A stretch of DNA of 32,492 nt from Parasitella parasitica (taxonomy: Eukaryota; Mucoromycota; Mucoromycetes; Mucorales; Mucoraceae). The notes beneath the pieces are model-generated. The model was given only the letters and a program-made list of their open reading frames with translations, searched no databases and had not been told where the DNA came from. Below are positions 8,820-20,753 of the stretch, piece after piece. The position numbers and the translations under genes were made by a program. Every line of letters begins with the position of its first letter. The first letter of the stretch is position 1. Where the stretch lies: positions 4,701 through 37,192 of the forward strand of contig MU619310.1 in the NCBI GenBank assembly GCA_025201805.1, written 5' to 3'.

Positions 8820-10786
8820 TTATTCAGTTTTTAGCATGTAAACATGAATCCTTTCGTTTGCTGCACAGCTCCAGAATATGGATTTGAACGCAAGCTTGTT
8901 CTTTTTGCCTTGCCGTGGCATGGATTCGTCACATCTGCCGAGAAATTTGACAGGTACACCGTGCATAACTCGCTGTACTGTGTGTGCTGTATTAATGCTG
9001 ATTATCTCTACCGTCTCTGAGCCAAATCCGACTGCACACCAATCATTGATGTTGGTGTCCAATTGAATGAATTCTATGTGTGCTGGCACTTCAGACCATC
9101 GATACACCTGCGTCGAGAACAGAGATCCTGTCAGGTCTATAATGTAGCTCTGTTTTCCCAGCGTTGCAAAGAACAGTTGAGGAGCAGCAGCAGACGGCAG
9201 CGCTACTGGATCAGGCGGGGCATGCGAGGGTAAAGATGTGACGACTGTGGAATAGGACGGAGGTATCGAGTATTCGGTTGTGAGCGTAGTGGCTGGAAGA
9301 GCGTCAGGGTAAAATGGAAGCTGTACAAGAAAAGTCCATTGGATGGGTGGAGCAGAGAGACTGGCCGGCAGTGACGGAAAGGGTGAGAAAGTGGCATTGG
9401 TGGTATCGTGCGTATCGGTTGTCTGTTGATGTCTCAGAAACAGCAAAGACGGCGTTGAAATAGAGGTGGGTATAGGTGAATTAGCAGGAGACTTTGCACA
9501 GCCCAACTGATGCTCGTATTGATCTCTCACCCAGGTGGTCTGATAAATGCGCTCAAGCGTTGGATCAATAGGCACCGTCTGCACTTTAGAATCTCGCAGC
9601 TCAATAGCAGTGGCCTCGCTTGAAAAGACTGCAATGATGTGGCGCAAGGTGCTGCGATCGTCTGCAAACGAGATGGCTTTTGCGTCCGCTGGAATCCAAA
9701 ACACCTTGAGTCGATAAAACGGTCGTAGCGGGTGATCTCGCTTTCGCTGCCATAGCACAATTTTGTCTCGATGTCGGATGGCAGCAAATACGTACGTGCT
9801 TGTTTGGTACGTCTGTATGCTCAATGCATCGCGAGAGTCTGGAAGTTTATAATACAAATCTTGGAGAATGACTTTGTTGTAGGTATAGTAAGGCTTTGTC
9901 AAACCAGCAGGACTCAAGATCAGCTGATCCTCATTTATCGATGCGCTTGCACTGTTTGCGTTCATTGTGGCAGTGGCAGCGGCAGCAGCAGCAGCAGCAG
10001 CAGTGCCAGTGACAGTGCTGGATTTCTCGTCTTTAATCTTGGCCAAACGTTCCTTTAGGTTTAATATAGAATGTGTATTGTTGGCAGGTGTAGCGTTGGT
10101 ACAGGCAGCGGCGGTGTCGTCAATGATGGTGGAGTTCAGTGTAGTGTCTTCGGGTAATTTACCTGTTTGTGTAGCAACGTACTCCCACTGTTGAAACGTA
10201 GGCACATTGTATGAAACGTCGCGTCTCTTGTCCCAATCCAGATTCAATACCGCATAGATGAGCCTCAGTAGGGCGTCGTATGAATAGCATCGTACTTGTT
10301 TGTATCTGCCAGCCAAAATCAGCACCAAGCGACATGATTCCACGACCACCATTTTCCTTGCTTTTACCCATATGATTGTCTTTGGCTTCTTTTCCATCTG
10401 CTGCAAATCTAATAACTGCAAGCCTTCGTGATATCCCAACAGCAAAAACCGATCCTCTAGAACGCAGCTGCACTCGTAAGGCGTGGATTGCCAGCTATCT
10501 GCACTCGAAGCGATCATTTTCAGTTGCAGCGAAGACACATTTGGAGGAGCCTTTATCGTGTTAGCATAGTGCTTCTGCGCCCCCTGACTATCATCCTTAC
10601 CTGCTGCGCTATTTGTTCTACTGAGCTGCTCGTATTAGACAGACGAGGAGAGGATGACGCCGACGTAGAGCAGGGCAAAGAGTCATTGTGGTCGTTGAGA
10701 GAGTAAGGTGGGGGAGGCGCTTGTGAGGAGCGAGGCAGCGCTGCGTTTACAGTAGCAGCAGTGGCAGCCATTCTTTCATTTGTCAT
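8820..10786 (-). CDS. CNH (citron homology) domain protein (2 exons, 638 aa)
   Basis: Exon 1 is 10786-10601 and exon 2 is 10550-8820, joined in phase 0 over a 50-nt intron (GTAAGG..AAAG); total 1917 nt. Residues 1-62 are low-complexity Pro/Ser-rich (PPPPYSLNDHND). From about residue 85 onward the protein is a CNH domain, a beta-propeller found in Rho-GEFs, GCK-type kinases and Vps39/TGFBRAP1-type tethers: LLLGYHEGLQLLDL, VLILAGRYKQVRCYSYDAL, YVFAAIRHRDKIVLWQ, and near the end YRWSEVPAHIEF and CAVGFGSETVEI. No DH, PH, kinase or clathrin-repeat region is present, so it is a stand-alone CNH protein; the partner, probably a small GTPase or kinase pathway, is inferred. A linker near 246-254 has nine Ala coded by GCN repeats, and another linker near 380-420 is Thr/Ser/Pro-rich. 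It ends tail-to-tail with the metallo-hydrolase gene. Confidence 0.85.
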
Positions 10787-10858
10787 GTATATCCGAGAGG
10801 GGGAGAAAGAAAGACAAAAGGGGATTCGAATCTTGAAAAAAAACGTTCAATTAAATAT

Positions 10859-10862
<4 letters not shown>

Positions 10863-10946
<84 letters not shown>
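10863..10946. repeat. T84 homopolymer
   Basis: Eighty-four uninterrupted T on the plus strand, between the 5' end of the CNH gene and the 3' end of the helicase gene. It may be the poly(A) tail of a retroposed insertion or a nucleosome-excluding promoter tract. The length is likely imprecise in the assembly. The rest of 10787-11122 holds no gene, only further A-rich runs at 11051-11073. Confidence 0.85.
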
Positions 10947-10947
<1 letters not shown>

Positions 10948-11122
10948 TTTAGTCAGGCACAGTGTACTATTTTTATCAAACCGCACAGCAAAATACATTG
11001 ATTGCGCTATCAATTCACACTAAACCACTCTTCAGTTTATTTCATTAATAAGAAAAAAAAAAGAAAAAAAAAAGCATAACCAAAAATCACTCTATGCTTA
11101 TGGTGGGACAAATCGTATTAAT

Positions 11123-13764
<2,642 letters not shown>

Positions 13765-13780
13765 TTTGTTGGAAAAAAAA

Positions 13781-13790
13781 NNNNNNNNNN
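13781..13790. other. Assembly gap (10 N)
   Basis: Ten N flanked by A runs, 17 nt upstream of the helicase start codon. True length unknown. Confidence 0.95.
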
Positions 13791-13914
13791 AAAAAAAAAA
13801 AAAAAAAAGGTTACCTGGTAAGTTTTGTTCGTTTTTAAATGGCGATTGCCAGAAAATAATGGTGGTAAATCTAGAAATGATTGGCGAAATAGGAACTGTA
13901 ATTATGCTTGAATC

Positions 13915-15343
13915 TTGTTGAAGTTTTGTTTTGAGCGAATTCAGAGATATATAAAGGACAATAAAGGCATTATCTATGCTATCAATTGGTTTAAGTTCGG
14001 TCAGAAAAATTTTAAAGAAGGGTGGCAAATATATAAGGACGGCCCTCGTCCCTTGGATCAAGCAAGGTGGCATTCGCTCTCTCCTTTTACTGGAATTGGC
14101 GACAGAGATCTGGTCATGGTGTCTCCAGCACAGGCTTATGATCCAATCACAGCACATTCAGGGTCTTCACAATAAGATAGCGAATGTCGAGTCTCGACAT
14201 CAATTCTTCAAAGAACCAATGGATGATCAAACCACAGATATTTCAACAGATATATCAAACTTGAGGTCCTTTTTCAATTGATCTCTTTGCCGGCAAGACG
14301 ACAAAGTTGTTATCAAATTACGTGTCGTGGATGCCGGATCCAGACACTCTCTATACGGTTGCGCTATTCATCCCATGGAATCTATCTGCAAATCATCCCC
14401 TGGAATCTAATATCTCGGGCCTTGAACAAGATCTGGCAAGAACGGCTTCCCTTTGTGACTCTGGTGATGCCTTACTGGCCGAGTGCTCTGTGGTCCCCTC
14501 TTCTTTCCCCTCCTTGCATGTTACCACCACAAGCGGTACAGACAACATCACCCAGGACGCCCCATTCATTGATACAACAGAATTGGATGCTCTTCGTGTG
14601 GAAACTTTCAAGCACCGATTACAAAAAACAAAACCTCAATGCACAAGCGGTTGAGCTATCGCAAGAATCAGCTCCGTTTTCTAGACTGGGCAATCAATAA
14701 TGCACATCTCTTTCACCTCCTTTACACTAGTCGAACTTTTCAACTTTTTTGCGGATATGCGTAGTCGTCATAAATTATAAGCTTTCACTCTGAAAAGCAT
14801 ACGGGCTACAGTAGCTCATTTCCATGATGAACCAAGAGGTATACGTGAAAGTGATCTGATTAACTCCTGCATAGGTTCGATGACAAAGCAAGCATCTCTC
14901 GTCTCTATACACCGACCGTCAATTGACATTTTTCCTGCGTTGAGCTTTGCTCGTTCTATTGCGGTCTCGGACCACTACTTTTATCAAGTTCTTGCGACAG
15001 AAATTGGAATCTCCGGCTTGCTATGGCGGCTTTACTCCGACTTTCAGGTGACAACCTCTTTGTAAAACCCCATCTCATTCAACAACCTCTATCGTCCTCA
15101 ACCATGTCAACTTGGCCACATTGCGATTTTATTGCACTTTGCACTCGTGAACCTAATGTTTTTATCCGTTCCTTGGCATCTTCTCGGGCGCTGGATCTTG
15201 GGGTCTCTAGGGACACTATCGTAACTCTAGGTAATAGGGCTTCCTCGTCAACCGTTGAAAACCATTATCAAAGGAATCGGATGGCTCTCTCAGGTTCTCA
15301 TAGCGGGGAACTATTTCATTCCGGGATTAGCATAATACTGTAA
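13915..15343 (+). mobile_element. DIRS-type retrotransposon remnant (RNase H and tyrosine recombinase)
   Basis: Read across three frames on the plus strand, the order is that of DIRS elements. First comes a C-terminal RT-linked RNase H region: IKQGGIRSLLLLELATEIW, QHIQGLHNKIANVESR, then IDLFAGKTTKLL..YVSWMPDPD (about 14283-14350) and, after a frame change, PWNLISRALNKIW and TLVMPYWPSALWSPLL. Next is a tyrosine recombinase: RFLDWAINN, FTSFTLVELFNFFADMRSRHK, a TAA, then SIRATVAHFHDEPRGIRESDL and IHRPSIDIFPALSFARSI. The recombinase C-terminus is IRSLASSRALDLGVSRDTIV and ENHY (15166-15270), with the catalytic Arg and Tyr regions still legible. The reverse transcriptase core, most of the recombinase middle and any terminal repeats are missing, and there are several stops and frameshifts. 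It is inactive. No coding capacity remains longer than about 140 codons. Confidence 0.8.
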
Positions 15344-15834
15344 CATTTTCTATTTGCTTTGACGGTCTCAAGAAATTCTTCTTTGCACGTAGTCCCTTTC
15401 AAAAAAACAAAAGCAAAATTTCGAAAACGACAATTTGACTAAACTCCAACCTTAATTTTTCCACAGAGCTGTCAAGCATTAATCGCCCAACTTGGTAAAG
15501 ATTTTGAGCCGTTAAACTATTAAAGTGCTACTTGCAGAGAATGTGATATGTCATGGAAAATTCAAGCTGCTAATTATTGTATAAACAAGCACAACCAAGT
15601 ACATCAATGCAGTAATTATATAATTGCGAATACACAATAGTTTAATGGCATAAAAAAGGAGCGTAAGGTTTTTATTAATAACATCAGGGCATATATACAT
15701 ATATTATAACGAATGAAAGATGGGAATGGAGGATGGGCATACTGCATAGATCAAGGAGTGTATGTGAGCCATAAAAAAGTTTACAGTATAGGCATAAATT
15801 CATATATAAAACTGAGCTTTAGGTTTGCAAGTAA
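15344..15834. other. Intergenic, 3' flank of the F-box gene
   Basis: AT-rich, without open frames of note. Nothing recognised. Confidence 0.5.
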
Positions 15835-17628
15835 TTAGGCTCCTTCGGGATTCTCTAGAAGCAAACGAGACAACTGCTTGGCTACACTCTTTTCCATTTG
15901 AGTTTCTCTATTAAAGTCTACTTCAGTGAAAAGATTTCCGAGATTAATGCTCAAATGTCCTAACGATTTGCAGTTGATCGTAATACTTCCAGCGAAATCT
16001 TCTTGCATCTCTCCCGAAAGGTCGATAGTTCTTAGGATCAAGTGTTTGTTTTGAGTTTCAGTTATGAGGCGCAACATGACTATTCTGTCCAAGCCAATCC
16101 TGATATCTTCCTCGATGCAACGCAAACCATCTCTTGCCAGACCATTGTCATACTGCATATAAATTGATCCAGTCATGAGCGACAAAGTTTCAAGATACGT
16201 TTCAGGCAAAGAGATACGATGATTTTGTCGGTTTTCTGAATCGAGAATACAGGTGTCGAAAGTCAAGTGCTTTAAATTTGGTGCGATTTTGCTTAATTTT
16301 GGAATCACCCCTTCATCAACGATGGCGCCACTTATCCTCAACCTAACCAAGTTGTTCAAGACCAAAGTGTCAGATGCTGGCGGCAAGGCGATCAACATGT
16401 CGGCAAACTTCAAACTTTCAATGTTTGGGATTATCTTGAGCAAATTGAAGAATGATGATCCTTCGCCGTGGTCTTCATCTCGGTTACCTAAATAGTCAAT
16501 TTCTAAGCAGCTCACTGACCCGATTGATTTTATAATATCTTCATAAAAAGCCTGGGGTTCGTTGTCGTTCATTTCAATTTCAAATGTTGTAATTTCGCGT
16601 CGCTTGTTTCTTTGTATACTGAACTTTAGACGAGTATCTTCAATAGAGAAATAGGATCGCTTCATTTGTACATTATTTGTCTTGCTCCTGGTCATTTCAA
16701 TCAATGTTTTGAACTCGTCAATATCATCCATATACCACGAAGATAATTCGACAATATCAATGTCTTTGATTGCATCTAAAATGCGCACAGCGGAACCTTC
16801 AGCTCCTTCAAAAAATTGCTTGATGATGACTTCGCGCAAATTGGGATATTTGTATCCAAGATACTCAATTGCATGAGGGCCTTCTACATCCTTAACTTCA
16901 AGCGTGCGTAGGCTTTCATTTTTTTGTACTTTTCTTGAGAGCCATATTTGAAGCTCAGATGGTTCCATTGTGTGGCTGCCTTCAGAGACCAATTCAAGCT
17001 CAAGAGTCTGAAGCTTATTACATTTGCTCAGGATTTTGTCAAGTTCAGTAAGACTATCGGGCTTGTCCTTGTATTCCAACTCAAGTTCGACTAGGGAGCT
17101 AAATTCACCCAGTCGATCAATGACACTTGTCGAAATCGAGTTGCCATTTGATGTGTGCAATCTTTGTAGAGACTCCCTCAAGTAGAGCTGCATTTCAACA
17201 AAGGATCCATTGTTTTGCGTTGCGTTTGGTAGGCAGCGAATTTTACTGAATCTTGTGGTTGAGTCTTTCATGATGGTTAATAGATGTTCAGACATGTCTT
17301 GGTCAATTTTTCCGCTCAACTCTTTGATACTTGGTGTAAATGCTAGTTTAAGGAGCTCCTTTAATGTTGGCAAAGCATCCGCTACGTTTACTAGATTCAG
17401 AGATTTGATGTGTTCTGCTGATGCAGGCCTCATTGTTAAGAAACGATGAAATTTGAGAATGAACTGCGCATTTGTCAAACGTATTGTTCGTCCCAACATT
17501 GTTTTTTCGGCTAGAGAGCTCCAGCGTTGACAGACTACTCGACAGTCGGCTAAGTCTTTTGTAGACTCGATTTTTTGGAATACGGCTAATAGTATTTCAT
17601 TAGGTAAGTTGTTGATCGTGGTTTTCAT
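15835..17628 (-). CDS. F-box protein with leucine-rich repeats (597 aa)
   Basis: Single uninterrupted exon. Residues 5-45 are an F-box: INNLPNEILLAVFQKI followed by DLADCRVVCQRWSSLAEKTM, the Skp1-binding module of SCF ubiquitin ligases. The rest has irregular leucine-rich repeats: LVELELEY, KLQTLELELV, LRTLEVKDV, NLREVIIKQF, LVRLRISGA, NLKHLTFDTCIL, SLGHLSINLG, presumably the substrate-binding solenoid. Its substrate cannot be inferred. The start is the ATG at 17626-17628, directly after an A run and seven codons before the F-box core, the usual spacing. This kind of F-box/LRR protein is highly amplified in Mucorales genomes. It stands alone between two transposon-rich segments yet is intact, which suggests selection or recent duplication. 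Confidence 0.85.
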   Translation of the reverse strand: MKTTINNLPNEILLAVFQKIESTKDLADCRVVCQRWSSLAEKTMLGRTIRLTNAQFILKFHRFLTMRPASAEHIKSLNLVNVADALPTLKELLKLAFTPSIKELSGKIDQDMSEHLLTIMKDSTTRFSKIRCLPNATQNNGSFVEMQLYLRESLQRLHTSNGNSISTSVIDRLGEFSSLVELELEYKDKPDSLTELDKILSKCNKLQTLELELVSEGSHTMEPSELQIWLSRKVQKNESLRTLEVKDVEGPHAIEYLGYKYPNLREVIIKQFFEGAEGSAVRILDAIKDIDIVELSSWYMDDIDEFKTLIEMTRSKTNNVQMKRSYFSIEDTRLKFSIQRNKRREITTFEIEMNDNEPQAFYEDIIKSIGSVSCLEIDYLGNRDEDHGEGSSFFNLLKIIPNIESLKFADMLIALPPASDTLVLNNLVRLRISGAIVDEGVIPKLSKIAPNLKHLTFDTCILDSENRQNHRISLPETYLETLSLMTGSIYMQYDNGLARDGLRCIEEDIRIGLDRIVMLRLITETQNKHLILRTIDLSGEMQEDFAGSITINCKSLGHLSINLGNLFTEVDFNRETQMEKSVAKQLSRLLLENPEGA

Positions 17629-18578
17629 GTTTTTTTTTTTTTATTATTTCGCTGTTTCTTGAGTTATTGATTTTTTGATTTTTTGATTTTTTTTTGCAGT
17701 GATATGAATAGTATATAAATAAAGTTTGATTTGCTTGACTTACTCAATTTTCATGGATTTATATATGGTCAAACTTTTGCTTATAATCATACCAGCTTGT
17801 ACCTTAAAATGCCAGTCTGCATTGCTGGTTGGTGGATATAACATGGCCCCCAAGGTTATCTGAATAAGATGATCAATTAATGTGAGGGTGATATCATTCT
17901 CGTGATCTAAGGACAATGAACACCTCCATGAGGTGCCAATAGTTTGCAAATTGATCAAGAATCGATTATATAAAGCAATCATAAGGCTACATCCAAAGCA
18001 ACTAGATTTGAACTAGATAAAATAAATATGGCAGCATTTCCTAATATATGCTGAGAGAGGGAGTACATGGTTCATATGTCCTGATCTCTACAAGAGTAAT
18101 GTACATTACACGCCGAATGTTATGTATATATTATACACACAAGAAAAATCATTAAATGGTTATTTTTTTATTTATTTATAAATGTAACCGCATGCATATA
18201 ATTTTTGTTTAGCAATTTGCTCGTGTTTACTGCTTATTGCTGGTGAATATTATAAGATAGCGTGCGATGCTTTTCTGGCATCTTCATACGAAAATATCCC
18301 GTTCCGGAAAAAAAGAACCTTTTTCCTCGTATGGATTATTTTACATGAAAATGCACATCTATTAGCCCTTTTCGAAAGTGTTTTCGTATTATTTATATCA
18401 CTTCTTTTTATACATTGAGTACACATTGGATCTCTATAAGCTAAACATTAAATGTACCATTACGATTTCATTAGAGATTTAAGCGTATCACATTTAGAAT
18501 AAAGAATAAACGCTGATTACATCCAACTACCTAAAAATAAATGGAAATCAAATATTTCGAGTGGAAAGTAGAAAACCA
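17629..18578. other. Intergenic, no gene supported
   Basis: The first 80 nt are T/A-rich leader sequence of the F-box gene. An 80-codon minus-strand frame (17982-17740) ends next to a GTAAGT, so it might be an exon, but no partner exon or motif was found. The remainder is AT-rich and stop-filled. Confidence 0.4.
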
Positions 18579-19402
18579 TCAAGGCACCCGATTGATTAAC
18601 ATTAATCCATGCGCTTCAAGATCTTTCCTAATAAGGTTGGCGATAAATGAGCTAGTCCCTGGCAATCCTTTTTGATTTACCATTGTGCGTTCAACAATAA
18701 GGAAATGAGAAAAACCATCCAGTAGAAATTACTTTGGCAGGATCAATGCACACAAAAGTATATCCATAAATGGACATGACAGTGAAGTTTGTTCACAGTT
18801 ATGATAACAAGATTGAGTGAGTGAATAGATACTACATATTTGCTCTTTTGTCCCTGATTAATTGGTTTATTTAGATTAGCAAAAGCTCATTGCCATGATA
18901 TCCTGTAATGTCGATCATACAAGAGGTTGGTACATGACGTGTTAAATTTTGTTTACGAGAATACTGCAATGGCAAAGAGAGCTAGGGAGATCAGTGATCG
19001 TGAACACAGTTGCGGGTTGCAGCAAATCACTGTCGAATCCAGGGGAGCGTCGCTCGCTAAAAAGAGCACACTCGTTTTATCAAATCCAGATTTCAGTTGC
19101 TGCATGGACGAAATATACAGCGGAACCAATTGAGACTTCATTCTTGGGAACGTCAGTTAGCATGGTGACAACAACACTCATCGATTTGGAGCCAATTTTC
19201 ATTTTTTTTTTTGCCGCACTCCGTCAGCTTCTTTGCAGATTCCAATTGCAAGGCCATCGTAAGTTGCATTGCCGAGTAAAGGAACGGATTTAAGATTTGT
19301 TTCCCCACGAGCACCCAATGATTTTGATCTGCTGTACAGTTCAGCTGTCAACGTGAAAACCAAATTGTATTCGTCAACCGGTAATATCTCAGAGCTATTG
19401 TC
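18579..19402 (-). pseudogene. Unidentified decayed coding sequence
   Basis: I do not recognise the protein. Three minus-strand stretches look translated but lie in different frames. 19402-19207 includes ELYSRSKSLGARGETNLK and GNATYDGLAIGICKEADGV and runs into an A11 tract, where the frame changes. 19206-19080 continues MKIGSKSMSVVVTMLTD up to EIWI and a TGA. 18722-18579 reads MVNQKGLPGTSSFIANLIRK up to NRVP and a stop. A weak link (SCMIDITGYHGNELLLI) lies near 18920-18860. The homopolymer frameshift and intervening stops suggest one dead gene; an intron-bearing gene with sequencing errors is the other reading. No transmembrane or catalytic motif is evident. Confidence 0.35.
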
Positions 19403-19437
19403 TTTTTTTTTATATTGATTTTCACATCTTTGAAGCC

Positions 19438-19572
19438 ATGGGCTCTAAATTGGTTGTTTGCGATGTGTGTAAAGCAACATTTTCTGGATTGCCCAAACTA
19501 AGGCTGCACAACTACCGATTGCATTCAACAGGAATGAACGTTTTAGAAAATGGAGGCGAGTCAAAGCAATAG
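19438..19572 (+). CDS. Micro-ORF with one C2H2 zinc finger (44 aa)
   Basis: ATG at 19438 to TAG at 19572, 44 codons. VCDVCKATFSGLPKLRLHNY followed by RLH fits C-x2-C-x12-H-x5-H of a classical zinc finger, with the Phe and Leu core positions in place. The rest has no feature. It may be a real micro-protein, or the first exon or a leftover of a larger zinc-finger or transposase gene; its position at the edge of a transposon graveyard favours the leftover. Confidence 0.4.
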   Translation: MGSKLVVCDVCKATFSGLPKLRLHNYRLHSTGMNVLENGGESKQ

Positions 19573-19684
19573 TGCAAATACTGATTATTTAAAAGTCAAG
19601 TTTATTGCTTCTTTTTTCCCTTTAGTTTGTTGTTGACCAGATAAAAAAATCCTTCTAAAATAAGTTCTTCCATACTCTACAGTG

Positions 19685-19905
19685 CAAGGTGAGCGTTAGC
19701 CCTTGTCTTTATCTGGGTATGATGAAAGCAATCTGATTATAACGTGAGCCTCAAAACTGGGAGGCTGTAGCCGTTTTAGTTAGTACAAGGCGAGCGTTAG
19801 CCCTTGGTTCTCAATAGAAATCTGACTAAAATGTGAGCCTCAAAACCGGCAGGGTGGAGCGTATATTGGTACAAGGTGAGTGTTAGCCCTTGACGCTTTT
19901 ATTTG
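19685..19905. repeat. Degenerate tandem repeat, unit about 86-101 nt
   Basis: Three starts of a common block, CAAGGYGAGYGTTAGCCCTTG, lie at 19685, 19786 and 19872. The first two are followed by related segments (ATCTGAnTA.., then GTGAGCCTCAAAACNGGNAGG). The block itself is an imperfect inverted repeat (CAAGG..CCTTG). The first copy is preceded by TACAGTG, reminiscent of Tc1-type termini. Spacer 19573-19684 holds nothing else. Confidence 0.7.
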
Positions 19906-20070
19906 ATTCTAATGTCCTCAACTCGGAAATAAAAGATAAGTCATGTTCATAGAGTTACTTTTGTCATATTTAATAACCTTTCTTTTTTTTTTTTTTTTGC
20001 ATTCAAGATATTTTTCAATAAAATAATGTCTAACGATGATGTACGTCCGGAGTTCATGAATTGTTTTAAT

Positions 20071-20193
20071 GTTATGGATGAAATTTCCTAAAGATGAAGC
20101 ATTCAAAAGACGATTGAGGGCCGAGGCTATAAGGCTGCTTACCTTCCTCCTTATTCGCCATTTCTAAACCCAATTGAATTGTTTTAGGCTAAA
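20071..20193 (+). mobile_element. Tc1/mariner-type DDE transposase, C-terminal fragment
   Basis: The frame reads VMDE, two stops, then TIEGRGYKAAYLPPYSPFLN followed by PIELF, stop, AK. YLPPYSPFLNPIE is the hallmark of the last catalytic block of Tc1/mariner transposases, with the third catalytic acid being the Glu of NPIE; the upstream MD is the position of the second catalytic Asp. The Trp codon after LF has become TAG. It is dead and lacks the first catalytic block. Confidence 0.8.
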
Positions 20194-20540
20194 TATGAAG
20201 TGTTGCATTCATCCAGATCACTCTTGTATTGTTCAACAATCGCTATTACTCTGTCAGAATTTCTTGCTGCTGGTATTTTTTCAAGTTTCTTTAACGTAAT
20301 GTTATACTTATGTGCTCAATGTTTGCGAATGGCAGAAATAGAGATTTTCAAACCCTCAAATTTCTCACAAAGTTTTAGCTTTAACTCATCTAATATAGCA
20401 GTACTGAAGCATTCTTTTTTGATACCGGTATAGTCTATAGAATGCTCCTCAGTCAACTTTGTACGAGGTTTTCCACGGGGTTTATATTAAGTTAAAGAGT
20501 TTCTCAACTTGTTCAAGAGTATAGTTTCTTTAAGAATCTC
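20190..20540 (-). mobile_element. Tc1/mariner-type transposase, N-terminal DNA-binding fragment
   Basis: On the minus strand from 20540: YTLEQVEKLFNLI, stop, KPRGKPRTKLTEEHSIDY, FEGLKISISAIRKH, stop, NITLKKLEKIPAARNSDRVI. This is the paired helix-turn-helix head and GRPR-like linker of fungal Tc1-type transposases; the first catalytic Asp should follow but the sequence ends near 20190. It faces away from the C-terminal fragment, so the element has been inverted or two copies recombined. Stops in both helix regions show it is dead. Confidence 0.7.
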
Positions 20541-20753
20541 TCGTTTTAACGTTCGGAGCCGCATGTCTTTTTTCAACGACATGGACTCTGCGGAAAGAAA
20601 AAAGCATTTCCAAAAAAAAAAATCATTCTCTCTCTCTCTCTTTAAATCTGTTTCCATATATTCACGTAAATATGATAGAGAATTATTCCTAAGGATAAAC
20701 CGAATACCCATGGCGTATCAAAGAGTAATATCAATGACACACAATGCTTGCAA

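Noticed and set aside
9967-10194. Plus-strand ORFs opposite the CNH gene
   Set aside because: Antisense shadows of the Ala-repeat-coding region; no independent evidence.
10783-11013. ORFs running through the T84/A84 tract
   Set aside because: Poly-Phe or poly-Lys produced by the homopolymer.
17740-17982. 80-codon minus-strand ORF upstream of the F-box gene, ending at a GTAAGT
   Set aside because: Joining it to the F-box exon gives stops or a frame mismatch; no known motif.
19685-19905. Possible CRISPR-like array
   Set aside because: Units are degenerate, flanks are themselves repeated rather than unique spacers, and the host is a eukaryote.
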